Source: Tannerella sp.
GTDB taxonomy: Bacteria; Bacteroidota; Bacteroidia; Bacteroidales; Tannerellaceae
Direction of reading: 5' to 3'
NCBI GenBank assembly: GCA_031261145.1
Contig: JAISJX010000164.1
Coordinates: forward strand, 1 to 20,716
DNA length: 20,716 nt
Below the pieces are notes generated by a model. That model worked only from the letters and a program-made list of their open reading frames with translations. It searched no databases and had not been told where the DNA came from. Below, piece after piece: positions 7,143-15,059 of this stretch (its first letter is position 1; the number at the start of each line of letters is the position of its first letter). The position numbers and the translations under genes are program-made.

Positions 7143-8759
7143 TTACCGTGCAATTTTGGGAAATAAACGAATGACAGGTTCATAAAATGTAGCTCTTAGA
7201 TTTTCAGAAATAGGATGAAAATATGACCCCGACGAATCTACTTGTAATTTATCCAAGGTTACAGTGCGCACATTTTCATCAATAACATCCGGATCTGTTA
7301 TATTCATTTGATGTTTCGGGTCAAAAGTAAAAATACCCATGTAATTATTTGAAACACCAAATATATAATTATCGGGTCTCAGTTTGGTTTTTACATTTAG
7401 GACATATATTGTAGTATATGCGAAATCTTCTCCGGCAATACATATCCCTGTGAAATTTCCTTTTGTGGGGTGGGGAACCGTCCTCTTATATTTAGGGTCA
7501 GTGGATATATTGAATGTAACAGGGCCAGTTATTCCGATTGGTATAAAGCGGGGGGAGAAGTTAAAATCGTTGTATGGCGGGGTCAGGTTTGTAAATGAAA
7601 GGGAACCCCTGTGATTAGCGGTCATAAACGAATGATAAAGGTGTTCTAAACTGCGGGTTTCATTATGATGCCCGTCGCCAACCTGCACTTCTGTTATATG
7701 TTGCGGAACATCGCTTCCGGCATCATACTGAGGGTCAATCAAACCATGATTTCCAACATCAATTTGAGGGGCGATAGTAGAAGTGTATTGAGATTGATAA
7801 GCATATCTGGCAAAGACTGGGTTAATTGGTTTTTTTGTTTTTGCATCTAACACAGTGAACACTGCGTTTTCTATATTCACACTTTCTGTGCTGAAACCGG
7901 CATAGAATGAAGAATCACTGGCTATAACCGCATTTATGCCGCCCGGTGCCTTTGCATTCTCAGATATCAATAAATTGATGCGAACTGTCCCCCTAAAATT
8001 ATAAAGCGGATTAAGTGCAGATTCGGGGGTCGGATTCTTTGTAGCTAATGCATTGATTACAGTCCCCGGTGTTTGAACAACACGGATATTCTGATTATCC
8101 AATTTATAAAACTCGGTCAAATACTCTGCCGGCATATTCAATTCATTTTTTGCATCCAATACGAATGTTATCGGATTTTTTGCAGCCGCCTGCTTTGCCT
8201 GTTCGGTTTTTGCCAAGAATTCATCAACATTCGTTACAACAATTTCCGATGAATTCACTATCGTCAGATTTTGTAACATTTCCGCAGTAAAATATGATTT
8301 TTGTTCCGGAAAAATACTGAGTTTTGATACGGATTGCGAAAATTTTAATCCTTTATTCCATAATTTGACCAAAATTCCACATTCCGCATCGGACAATACG
8401 ATATCTTCCGCCGGTATAACAACCGCGCCATTGGTATTGATACTGATATTGCCAGGTATTAAGAAAAGTTTGTCCAGTGTTTTCAAATCCGATTTTATCA
8501 TGTTTATTTTTACATTCTGTGTAAATTTTACATTTGCGGATTGCGTGGGATTGGTTGCTGCATTTTCTATTTTAATCATATTATTATTGATATCAGTCAT
8601 GCTTGTTATATTGATTTGAACGATATCATTTTGTTCTTCCGACAATTCCGATGGCGCATCATCGTCCCCATTACCACAAGCAGTTAATACAGTGGCAGAT
8701 AATAGTACTCCCACAACGACAGCGCTAACTAAGTTTTTCAAATTATGTTCTTTCCCCAT
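7143..8759 (-). CDS. Uncharacterised lipoprotein, probably surface exposed
   Basis: I do not recognise this 538-residue protein. It has a lipoprotein signal: a basic N-terminus, a hydrophobic stretch at about 9-26, and a lipobox ending LTAC with lipidated Cys at 28. GNGDDD follows; acidic residues right after the Cys are typical of lipoproteins exported to the cell surface in Bacteroidota. The mature part is rich in Asn, Thr, Ile and alternating hydrophobic residues, suggesting mostly beta structure, but I see no catalytic motif. The C-terminal half is richer in aromatics, Pro and His. The gene is AT-richer than the flanking trp and mdh genes, with many AAA, AAT and ATA codons, consistent with later acquisition or weak codon selection. 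No partner gene adjoins it, and no clear promoter was found upstream. Confidence 0.85.
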   Translation of the reverse strand: MGKEHNLKNLVSAVVVGVLLSATVLTACGNGDDDAPSELSEEQNDIVQINITSMTDINNNMIKIENAATNPTQSANVKFTQNVKINMIKSDLKTLDKLFLIPGNISINTNGAVVIPAEDIVLSDAECGILVKLWNKGLKFSQSVSKLSIFPEQKSYFTAEMLQNLTIVNSSEIVVTNVDEFLAKTEQAKQAAAKNPITFVLDAKNELNMPAEYLTEFYKLDNQNIRVVQTPGTVINALATKNPTPESALNPLYNFRGTVRINLLISENAKAPGGINAVIASDSSFYAGFSTESVNIENAVFTVLDAKTKKPINPVFARYAYQSQYTSTIAPQIDVGNHGLIDPQYDAGSDVPQHITEVQVGDGHHNETRSLEHLYHSFMTANHRGSLSFTNLTPPYNDFNFSPRFIPIGITGPVTFNISTDPKYKRTVPHPTKGNFTGICIAGEDFAYTTIYVLNVKTKLRPDNYIFGVSNNYMGIFTFDPKHQMNITDPDVIDENVRTVTLDKLQVDSSGSYFHPISENLRATFYEPVIRLFPKIAR

Positions 8760-8861
8760 GACTGATATTTTTATATAATATCGAAAAAATAAAATACTTT
8801 TTTGGAATAAAAAAATGATTTCTGCTTTTTTATGAATTTTTCATACAAATTTCTCCCTTTT

Positions 8862-8936
8862 TTACAGATTCAGCAATCCTGCCATCATCCATACGATGCT
8901 TCCGATGAAGAGAATCATACGGTTGCGCAGGACTTG
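8862..8936 (-). pseudogene. Remnant of a membrane protein C-terminus
   Basis: Reading minus from 8936, the codons give QVLRNRMILFIGSIVWMMAG and then LLNL before a TAA stop at 8864-8862. This is a plausible last transmembrane helix with a positively charged entry. Upstream the frame enters the palindromic repeat at 8935-9067 and meets a stop at 9005-9003, so only the tail survives. The family cannot be named from 24 residues. It could be chance coding, but the hydrophobic helix followed directly by a stop is suggestive. Confidence 0.35.
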
Positions 8937-9067
8937 GGGCTGACCAAAAAGTCTGGTTTCGTCATTGCGAGCCGTAGGCGAAGCAATCCAGAGTATTGAT
9001 TTTCAATGGATTGCTTCGTGATTTACCCTCGCAATGACGTGCAAAATACCCTTTTTGGTCATCCCCA
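8935..9067. repeat. Nested palindromic repeat (MITE/REP-like hairpin)
   Basis: Three perfect pairs of inverted arms are nested: TGACCAAAAAG (8941-8951) with 9051-9061, CGTCATTGCGAG (8960-8971) with 9028-9039, and CGAAGCAATCCA (8979-8990) with 9007-9018. The loop is 16 nt. The outer arm continues for five more pairs after one mismatch (8935-8939 with 9063-9067). The unpaired spacers have similar lengths on the two sides (8 and 11 nt; 7 and 9 nt). The inner motif GTCATTGCGAG...GAAGCAATCC resembles a short dispersed repeat I recall from several unrelated bacterial genomes. It encodes no protein. It fills most of the 327-nt gap between the lipoprotein gene and the AraC-like fragment; the rest (8760-8861) is AT-rich with a small inverted repeat TATGAA/TTCATA at 8831-8845. 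Confidence 0.88.
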
Positions 9068-9086
9068 CGAGCTTTCTGCGTGATGG

Positions 9087-9374
9087 ATGGCATTTATTTT
9101 TGAATCAACTCCGATTTATGCCAAAGCGATGGGCGTCCCGCCCGGCTTGTTTGCCTCAACCATCCAGACGCTTACGGGTAAGTTTGTTATCGAATGTATC
9201 CGGCAATACACAGACATGACAGTCTGCGAACTGCTCCGTAAAACGCACCTTCCGCTGGGCGAGGTGGCGAAGAAAGCGGGGTTCACGTCGTCGCTTAGCG
9301 CCTTCAGCCAGTTCTTCATCCGGATGCACAATTGTAGCGCGCGGGAATGGCGGTGGCAAGAGGCCGGGGAATAA
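9087..9374 (+). pseudogene. AraC-family DNA-binding domain, truncated
   Basis: The 95 residues match the C-terminal double helix-turn-helix of AraC/XylS regulators. The first HTH lies around IYAKAMGVPPGLFASTIQ with TGK after it. The second is around LPLGEVAKKAGFTSSLSAFS, followed by QFF and ending SAREWRW. AraC regulators are normally 270-300 residues with an N-terminal sensor half; none is present here. The same frame has a stop (9081-9083) just before the ATG, and the palindromic repeat lies directly upstream. The most likely reading is a remnant left after deletion or insertion. A short functional DNA-binding protein is possible but has no visible promoter. Confidence 0.6.
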
Positions 9375-9385
9375 TCCCTCCGGCG

Positions 9386-9432
9386 AAAAAGAAATCCGAT
9401 AAATTCAGGCATACGCTTGAACTTACCGGATT
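9386..9432 (-). terminator. Intrinsic terminator of mdh
   Basis: On the minus strand, 9432-9418 pairs with 9407-9393 around a 10-nt loop to give a 15-bp stem with two G-U pairs, followed by TTCTTTTTC. On the plus strand the same two positions are A-C mismatches, so the hairpin is complete only in minus-strand RNA. It lies about 50 nt after the mdh stop codon. Confidence 0.8.
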
Positions 9433-9481
9433 AATTACTAACAATACTAATTTTATCCTTCAATGGGACAACTGAAAAATC

Positions 9482-10426
9482 TTAGAGAATACCCGTCTCC
9501 TTCAGTATTTGATTTACTTTACGGGTTGCATCGGCAGAGGCTTTGAAGGCTTCTTTTTCAGCGTCGTTGATCGGAAATTCCACAATCTTTTCCCAGCCGT
9601 TTTCGCCTAATACGACAGGCACGCCAATCACGAGGTCGCTCTGTCCATATTCGCCTTCGACCAGTACGCCGCAGGGAAGCACCCGTTTCTGGTCTTTCAC
9701 AATGGCTTCGGCCATCGTAGCGGCAGCAGCGCCCGGTGCGTACCACGCGGAAGTGCCCAGCAGGCCGGTCAGGGTTGCGCCACCCACTTTCGTATCGGCC
9801 GCCACTTTGTCTAACGCCTCCTTCGGCAGGATTTGGGTTACAGGCACGCCTTTGCAGGTAGCCAGCGAAACAAGCGGAACCATTGTAGTGTCGCCGTGAC
9901 CGCCGATAACGGTTGCTTCGATGTCGTTCGGGTTTGCACCCAATGCCTGGCTCAGGTAATATTTGAAACGGGAGCTATCCAATGCGCCGCCCAAACCTAA
10001 GACTTTGTTACGCGGTAAACCTGAGATTTTGGCCGTCAGGTAACACATCGGATCCATCGGGTTGCTGACAATGATTAACGTTGCTTCCGGAGACTGTTTC
10101 AATACATTCTCTACAACCGATTTTACAATACCGGCATTTACGCCTATCAATTCCTCGCGCGTCATTCCGGGTTTACGGGGCAAACCGGAGGTAATCACTA
10201 CCACATCCGAATTGGCTGTTGCGCTGTAGTCGTTTGTGACGCCTTTCACTCTCGAATTAATCCCTAACAAGGTAGCGGTTTGATTAATATCCATTGCTTT
10301 ACCTTCCGACACGCCTTCTTTGATGTCGAGCAATACAATTTCGGGAGCCACATTACGGGTAGCAAGAACGTCTGCACAAGTCGCACCTACGTTTCCTGCG
10401 CCGATTACTGATACTTTCTTTGACAT
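9482..10426 (-). CDS. mdh: NAD-dependent malate dehydrogenase (LDH-like type)
   Basis: This enzyme interconverts malate and oxaloacetate with NAD, serving the reductive branch of central carbon metabolism in anaerobic Bacteroidales. The 314 residues have the Rossmann loop GAGNVGAT at 9-16. D34 lies at the end of strand 2 and favours NAD over NADP. Substrate arginines are R84 and R90 in GLPRKPGMTR; Arg at the first of these marks malate rather than lactate specificity. The catalytic His is H177 in GGHGDTT. The frame is open for 19 more codons upstream, but MSKKVSVIGAG is the standard start and the -7 element lies inside that extension. It is monocistronic, with its own promoter and terminator. 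Confidence 0.96.
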   Translation of the reverse strand: MSKKVSVIGAGNVGATCADVLATRNVAPEIVLLDIKEGVSEGKAMDINQTATLLGINSRVKGVTNDYSATANSDVVVITSGLPRKPGMTREELIGVNAGIVKSVVENVLKQSPEATLIIVSNPMDPMCYLTAKISGLPRNKVLGLGGALDSSRFKYYLSQALGANPNDIEATVIGGHGDTTMVPLVSLATCKGVPVTQILPKEALDKVAADTKVGGATLTGLLGTSAWYAPGAAAATMAEAIVKDQKRVLPCGVLVEGEYGQSDLVIGVPVVLGENGWEKIVEFPINDAEKEAFKASADATRKVNQILKETGIL

Positions 10427-10472
10427 AATTTTATATTTAATTAATTGTGATATAAACCTTTTGTAAAACGTG

Positions 10473-10504
10473 CAAAGATACATACGTCCTTTTTAATAAG
10501 GAAA
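10473..10504 (-). promoter_or_regulatory. mdh promoter
   Basis: On the minus strand, TTTC (10504-10501), a 20-nt spacer and TATCTTTG (10480-10473) match the Bacteroidales promoter pattern with one mismatch in the -33 box. The transcript would start near 10466, giving a leader of about 40 nt before the mdh ATG at 10426. Confidence 0.65.
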
Positions 10505-10549
10505 TTTTTCCGTATTTATTTTGCATAACTAACCTAAAAATAGATAAAA

Positions 10550-11740
10550 CTATTCCACATACAAGACTAATCCCTTCAGGTATTCGCCCTCCGGATGATA
10601 AATATTCACCGGATGGTCAGCCGGTTGCGTAAGCTGATGCAGGATACGGACATGCCGTCCGGACTGTGCCGCCGCACTGAAAACCGCCAACCGAAAATCG
10701 TTCTTGCTGACCACCTGCGAACAGGAAAATGTAAAAAGAATACCGCCGGGTTTGATTTTTTCAAAAGCAATGGCATTGAGTTTACGGTAACCTTGCAAAG
10801 CATTGTGAAGAACTTTCTTATGCTTGGCGAAAGCCGGGGGATCGAGGACAATCAGGTCATATTGATCGCCCATCTTTTCTAAATAATCGAACGCATCGCC
10901 GGCAAAAGCCTCATGGCGCGTATCGCCGGGAAAGTTCAGCCGGATATTCTTTTCGGTAAGGGAAATCGCTTTGGCCGAGCTATCGACCGAGTGGACTAAC
11001 CGGGCGCCGCCACGCATGGCATAGACGGAGAATCCACCCGTATAACAGAACATATTCAACACCGAACGGTCGCAGGCATACTGTTCGAGCAGCAACCTGT
11101 TTTCGCGCTGATCGACAAAAAAACCTGTTTTTTGCCCTTTCAGCCAGTCGATATGAAACAACAATCCTTTTTCGATGGCTACCGGTTCTTTGTCGGGTGA
11201 TTGGCCGTACAGATATTCGTTCTCGTTCTCAAGCTCCGCCTTGAAAGGCAATGTCCCTTCGGATTTATAATAAATGTTTTGCAATCCGTCGCCCATCACT
11301 TCGCGCAACGCTTCGGCAATGGCAGCCCGTTCCTTGTGCATCCCGACCGAATGCGCCTGCATCACGGCGGTTTCGCCATAAATATCAATAATCAGTCCGG
11401 GCAGTTGGTCGCCTTCTCCGTAAACCAGCCGGTACGTATTATTGACGGGCGTTCCCGCCAATCCGAGCGTCCGGCGCAGTTCGTAAGCGGCACGAAGCCG
11501 TCCGGCCCAAAACGCATGGTCGATCTCAACCGGCCGGAAAGACAAAATCCGCACGGCGATACTGCCGATCTGATAATGCCCCATTCCGAGGAACGTCCGG
11601 TCTGCCCCGAACACCTGCACCCAATCGCCTTCCGCCGGTTTGCCTTTGACGGAAGCGATCGCACCCGAAAAGACCCACGGATGAAACCGGAGGAGCGATT
11701 CCTCCTTTTTCGGCCTAAGATATATCTCGCAGTAACTCAT
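10550..11740 (-). CDS. Class I SAM-dependent rRNA methyltransferase (RlmI-like)
   Basis: The protein resembles RlmI, which makes m5C in 23S rRNA. An N-terminal PUA-like domain (about 1-75, with LRFHPWVFSGAI) is followed by a linker domain and a Rossmann methyltransferase domain. KGQKTGFFVDQR lies at 201-212, the SAM-binding motif NMFCYTGGFS at 229-238, DPPAF at 300-304, and the probable catalytic Cys C340 in FSCSQ. The length is 396 residues, as usual for this family. The frame is open 32 codons further upstream, but homologous sequence starts at MSYCEIYLRP, and that ATG overlaps the stop of the exonuclease gene (ATGA). The exact rRNA target cannot be read from sequence, so no symbol is given. 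Confidence 0.92.
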   Translation of the reverse strand: MSYCEIYLRPKKEESLLRFHPWVFSGAIASVKGKPAEGDWVQVFGADRTFLGMGHYQIGSIAVRILSFRPVEIDHAFWAGRLRAAYELRRTLGLAGTPVNNTYRLVYGEGDQLPGLIIDIYGETAVMQAHSVGMHKERAAIAEALREVMGDGLQNIYYKSEGTLPFKAELENENEYLYGQSPDKEPVAIEKGLLFHIDWLKGQKTGFFVDQRENRLLLEQYACDRSVLNMFCYTGGFSVYAMRGGARLVHSVDSSAKAISLTEKNIRLNFPGDTRHEAFAGDAFDYLEKMGDQYDLIVLDPPAFAKHKKVLHNALQGYRKLNAIAFEKIKPGGILFTFSCSQVVSKNDFRLAVFSAAAQSGRHVRILHQLTQPADHPVNIYHPEGEYLKGLVLYVE

Positions 11741-12324
11741 TCGGATAATTTCAAGAATTGATAAATATGCAAGCAGGCCCACGCATCTAATGCGGCATAT
11801 TGTTTCTGCGCATCCGTCAATACGTCGGCTTCCCAATTACTGAGCCGCGCCCTCTTGGATATTTTTTTATCGAACAGGATGGCGTAAATCTTTTGCAGGC
11901 TGATATCTTTGATACCATACGAAGGAACCAGTTTCTGCAAATCAACAAAATTGACCGGTTCGACACGAATATGTTTCCGCAACGCAAGAAAATCATCCTG
12001 CAACGAGAGTCCAATTTTCATCACATCCTTATTTACGAAAAAATCAATCAGTTGCTGCGGGATTCCCCCCAACCGGTTCAGGCGGAACAAATAACAAACA
12101 TCATCCAGCGAAATTTGTACTAAGGACACGATATGATGCTGTTTTTTTGAAAAATTCGGCCGCGTTTCCGTATCAAATCCCACCGCCCCGGACGATGACA
12201 GATGGGCAATCGCACTGCCGACCATCTCCGGTTGATCAACCACAATGATTTGGCCGCTAAAAGTCTCAACCGGCAAACTTGAAATCTTTTCCTTTGTAAT
12301 GGAAGTTGTATATTGTTGATTCAT
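11737..12324 (-). CDS. DEDDy 3'-5' exonuclease domain protein (RNase D-like)
   Basis: This 195-residue protein is a single exonuclease domain of the RNase D/WRN type. The metal-binding acids are D51 and E53 in GFDTETRP, D110 or D111 in LSLQDD, and D180 in YAALD. Y176 gives the DEDDy subtype. It lacks the HRDC domain of full RNase D, so it is a minimal form common in Bacteroidota. Both ends overlap neighbours by 4 nt (ATGA), linking it to the DUF5063 protein upstream and the rRNA methyltransferase downstream. That context suggests RNA rather than DNA processing, but the substrate is unknown. Confidence 0.93.
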   Translation of the reverse strand: MNQQYTTSITKEKISSLPVETFSGQIIVVDQPEMVGSAIAHLSSSGAVGFDTETRPNFSKKQHHIVSLVQISLDDVCYLFRLNRLGGIPQQLIDFFVNKDVMKIGLSLQDDFLALRKHIRVEPVNFVDLQKLVPSYGIKDISLQKIYAILFDKKISKRARLSNWEADVLTDAQKQYAALDAWACLHIYQFLKLSE

Positions 12325-12875
12325 TCTTCTTCTTTTTCTTTGATGTTTAATTCTTCGTTATAGCGCACACTGTGTAACGCTTTTAAGGCATTAAGCAGCG
12401 ATTGCCCCCAGAAAAGGCGGAAATTCACCCTGCACAGCGCCAGGGATTGAAGCATCACTGCTTCATAGCCCTGCCTGAATAACGAAATGAAATTACCGGT
12501 GTCCTGATAGATATCAGCCAGGTTTTCAGAAATAAAAGCTATAATGGGCGTATCACTGTACTGCATATCCGGCAGAAAAGTCTCCAGATAGCTGTCGTAT
12601 TCACCCAGCAAACCGGCAATCCGTCCGCGCAGGGCGTCATACGTGTCTTCCGTGATGAAATGAGACGTATCGCACTCGTCCTCCTCATCCGGTTCTTCCA
12701 CTTCAGGAAGCAGCGCAGCTTTCAGGTAGAGCAGCGGCAACAATTTGGTCGCTTTATCGACGAAACCGAACAAATCCGTCTCCGCTATCTTTTCCAACCA
12801 CGAACAAAACTCTAATGCGACCGTGACAAATTCCAATGTATTCTTGTCATAAACCGGATTTTCTTCTTTTCTCAT
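12321..12875 (-). CDS. DUF5063 domain-containing protein
   Basis: The 184-residue protein is predicted to be mainly helical and acidic, with a run of Glu/Asp at about 58-68 and a Lys/Glu-rich tail. I recognise it as the DUF5063 type found in Bacteroidota, usually next to the 3'-5' exonuclease gene as here. It has no signal peptide, membrane segment or recognisable catalytic motif, so it is probably cytoplasmic. It is the first gene of the overlapping trio. The 72-nt gap after fabD has a short hairpin (CGCAAA/TTTGCG) but no convincing terminator, so read-through from fabD is possible. Confidence 0.85.
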   Translation of the reverse strand: MRKEENPVYDKNTLEFVTVALEFCSWLEKIAETDLFGFVDKATKLLPLLYLKAALLPEVEEPDEEDECDTSHFITEDTYDALRGRIAGLLGEYDSYLETFLPDMQYSDTPIIAFISENLADIYQDTGNFISLFRQGYEAVMLQSLALCRVNFRLFWGQSLLNALKALHSVRYNEELNIKEKEEE

Positions 12876-12947
12876 TTCTATTAACTATATATATGTACGA
12901 AACGCGCCGCCGCAAAGTTTATTTTGCGAACGCCGGGAAACCTTTTC

Positions 12948-13838
12948 TTATTGCAGTCCTTCCACCTGCACGCTGTTGTCGATTTTCTTAATCAATCCCT
13001 GCAGCACATTTCCGGGACCTAACTCAATAAAATGGTCGGCGCCGCCGGCAATCATATTCTGCACGCTTTGCGTCCACCGAACGGGAGAGGTCAGTTGGGC
13101 TATCAGGTTTTCCTTAATACCGGCCGGACTTGTTTCCGCTTTTGCATTTACATTCTGGTAAACCGGACAAACCGGCGCACTGAACGACGTCGATTGGATA
13201 GCTTCCGCCAATTCGGCGCGCGCCGGTTCCATCAGGGGAGAGTGGAATGCGCCACTCACTTTCAGCTTCATCGCCCGCTTGGCCCCGGCGGCCAATAGCT
13301 GCTCACAAGCCTTTTCAATACCCGGTTCCGAACCCGAAATAACGACTTGTCCCGTGCAATTATAATTCGCACAGACCACAATCTCGTCCGTGATGCTGTC
13401 ACAGACTTTTTCGACCGCTTCATCCGGCAAAGACAGCACGGCCGCCATCGTTGAGGGTGTTTTTTCGCACGCCTTCTGCATCGCCCTGGCGCGTTTGGAT
13501 ACCAGGGTTAAGCCGTCTTCAAAAGAAAGAGTCCCCGCCGTTACCAACGCCGAAAACTCGCCCAACGAATGTCCCGCAACCATACCGGGCTGAAAATCAT
13601 CGCCCAACGTCTTTGCCAAAACGACCGAATGTAAAAAAACGGCTGGTTGAGTCACTTTCGTTTGTTTTAACTCATCATCTGTCCCGGAAAACATTAAATC
13701 CGTAATACGGAAACCGAGAATTTCATTTGCTTGCTCAAATAACTGCCTGGCAAGAAGATTTTTATCATACAAATCTTTACCCATTCCTACAAATTGAGCG
13801 CCCTGTCCGGGAAATACATACGCTTTCATCTTATTCAT
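12948..13838 (-). CDS. fabD: Malonyl-CoA:ACP transacylase
   Basis: FabD moves malonyl from CoA to acyl carrier protein, providing the extender unit for fatty acid synthesis in the cytosol. The 296 residues match the single-domain enzyme. PGQGAQ lies at 10-15, the nucleophile is S91 in GHSLGEFSA, the carboxylate-binding arginine is R116, and the catalytic His is H199 in SGAFHSPLM. GPGNVLQGL lies near the C-terminus. A second ATG three codons downstream (MKAYVFPG) could be the true start; spacing does not decide. It is transcribed away from tatA. Confidence 0.96.
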   Translation of the reverse strand: MNKMKAYVFPGQGAQFVGMGKDLYDKNLLARQLFEQANEILGFRITDLMFSGTDDELKQTKVTQPAVFLHSVVLAKTLGDDFQPGMVAGHSLGEFSALVTAGTLSFEDGLTLVSKRARAMQKACEKTPSTMAAVLSLPDEAVEKVCDSITDEIVVCANYNCTGQVVISGSEPGIEKACEQLLAAGAKRAMKLKVSGAFHSPLMEPARAELAEAIQSTSFSAPVCPVYQNVNAKAETSPAGIKENLIAQLTSPVRWTQSVQNMIAGGADHFIELGPGNVLQGLIKKIDNSVQVEGLQ

Positions 13839-13860
13839 GTTTTATTTTTTTAAGACGGTG

Positions 13861-13868
13861 CAAAAGTA
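13861..13868 (-). promoter_or_regulatory. Putative -7 element for fabD
   Basis: On the minus strand TACTTTTG matches TAnnTTTG and is followed by CACC. It lies about 25 nt upstream of the fabD ATG. No good TTTG box is found 19-21 nt further upstream. Confidence 0.45.
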
Positions 13869-13909
13869 ATAAATTTAGTAAAATGTGCGGTTGGTATTAA
13901 TTCAAATTG

Positions 13910-13917
13910 TACCTTTG
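13910..13917 (+). promoter_or_regulatory. Putative -7 element for tatA
   Basis: TACCTTTG matches TAnnTTTG and lies 44 nt before the tatA ATG. The -33 box is weak. Together with the element at 13861-13868 it makes 13839-13961 a divergent promoter region. Confidence 0.45.
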
Positions 13918-13961
13918 CGGGATAAAATAATGTGAGTATTAACTTTTAATATGAATTTACG

Positions 13962-14156
13962 ATGAATCAGTTATTATTTTTAGGAAATTTAGGCGCCCCC
14001 GAGATTATCATTATCGCCATAATTATCCTGTTGCTCTTTGGTGGTAAGAAAATACCCGAACTCATGAAAGGGATTGGGAAAGGCGTCAAGAACTTTAAAG
14101 AGGGTATAAAAGGGATCGAAGACGACATTAAGTTGGACGATACGGATACAAAATAA
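13962..14156 (+). CDS. tatA: Sec-independent translocase subunit TatA/E
   Basis: This 64-residue protein has the TatA layout. A short extracytoplasmic N-terminus is followed by one transmembrane helix (about 14-25, Ile/Leu-rich), the FGGKKIPEL hinge, an amphipathic helix (KGIGKGVKNFKEGI) and a short acidic tail. TatA multimers form the pathway through which TatC-bound folded proteins cross the inner membrane. tatC follows 17 nt later. TatA and TatB types are hard to separate by sequence, and no second copy is seen here. Confidence 0.95.
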   Translation: MNQLLFLGNLGAPEIIIIAIIILLLFGGKKIPELMKGIGKGVKNFKEGIKGIEDDIKLDDTDTK

Positions 14157-14173
14157 ATACGGTAAACAGTAAC

Positions 14174-15019
14174 ATGTCGGAAGCACAAGAAGAAATGTCC
14201 TTCTGGGACCATTTGGAAGAACTCCGTTGGACTCTGTTTCGCTGCGTTTTAGCCCTTATGGTTTTTGCCATTGGCAGCTTTGCTGTCATGCGGTATTTGA
14301 TTGACAAGGTGATTTTGGCGCCCTGCCACTCTGATTTTATTCTCTATCAGTGGATGTGCAAAGTCACTTCGAGCATACCGTTTTTACCGGATTTCTGTGA
14401 CTCGGGATTCAATGTAAGTATTGTAAACATCAAATTGGCGACGCAGTTTTTCACACACATGTCCACCTCTTTTTGGCTGGCTTTGTTGCTGACGTTTCCC
14501 TATTTGGTGTTTGAAGTATGGAAATTTATCAGTCCGGCGCTCTATGAAAACGAGAAAAAGAGCGTACGATGGGTCTTCATGTTAGGCACGGTGATGTTCT
14601 TTATCGGATGTGCGGTCGGTTACTTTATGGTATTCCCGATGACATTGCGTTTTCTGGCCACGTATCAATTAAGTGAAGCGATTACGGAACAGGTTTCGCT
14701 GGAATCGTATATGGACAATTTCCTGATGATGATATTTATCATGGGAATTGTCTTTGAGATGCCTTTGGTATCCTGGCTGTTATCGCAGATCGGCATACTC
14801 AAGCGTTCGTTCTTCCGCAAGTACAGGCGTTATGCGATTGTCGGGTTATTGATTGCCGCAGCCTTCATTACGCCGAGCGGAGACCCGTTCACGCTGTCCG
14901 TCGTATTCTTCCCCTTGTACGGATTGTATGAGTTAAGCGCGTTTTTTGTGAAAGAAGGGACGAAAGAAACAGATGAGGACGAAGAGTTTGATATGGAGAA
15001 AACATATCCGAATGCGTAG
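14174..15019 (+). CDS. tatC: Sec-independent translocase subunit TatC
   Basis: TatC is the inner-membrane receptor for twin-arginine signal peptides. The 281-residue protein has HLEELR at 13-18 before the first transmembrane helix and about six hydrophobic segments. It also has PALYENEKK at 121-129, the conserved Phe-Glu at about 194-195 and ITPSGDPFT near 232-240. The first periplasmic loop (about 50-90) is longer than in the E. coli protein and contains Cys residues (51, 62, 75), a feature I associate with Bacteroidota TatC. The C-terminal tail is acidic and cytoplasmic. It follows tatA closely and probably shares its transcript. Confidence 0.96.
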   Translation: MSEAQEEMSFWDHLEELRWTLFRCVLALMVFAIGSFAVMRYLIDKVILAPCHSDFILYQWMCKVTSSIPFLPDFCDSGFNVSIVNIKLATQFFTHMSTSFWLALLLTFPYLVFEVWKFISPALYENEKKSVRWVFMLGTVMFFIGCAVGYFMVFPMTLRFLATYQLSEAITEQVSLESYMDNFLMMIFIMGIVFEMPLVSWLLSQIGILKRSFFRKYRRYAIVGLLIAAAFITPSGDPFTLSVVFFPLYGLYELSAFFVKEGTKETDEDEEFDMEKTYPNA

Positions 15020-15059
15020 GATATTGCAAGACAAATCGCCGAACAATAAACAAAAATAA

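Noticed and set aside
9116..9412. 98-codon minus-strand frame over the AraC-like fragment
   Set aside because: The plus frame has clear AraC helix-turn-helix similarity; the minus frame has none and runs into the mdh terminator.
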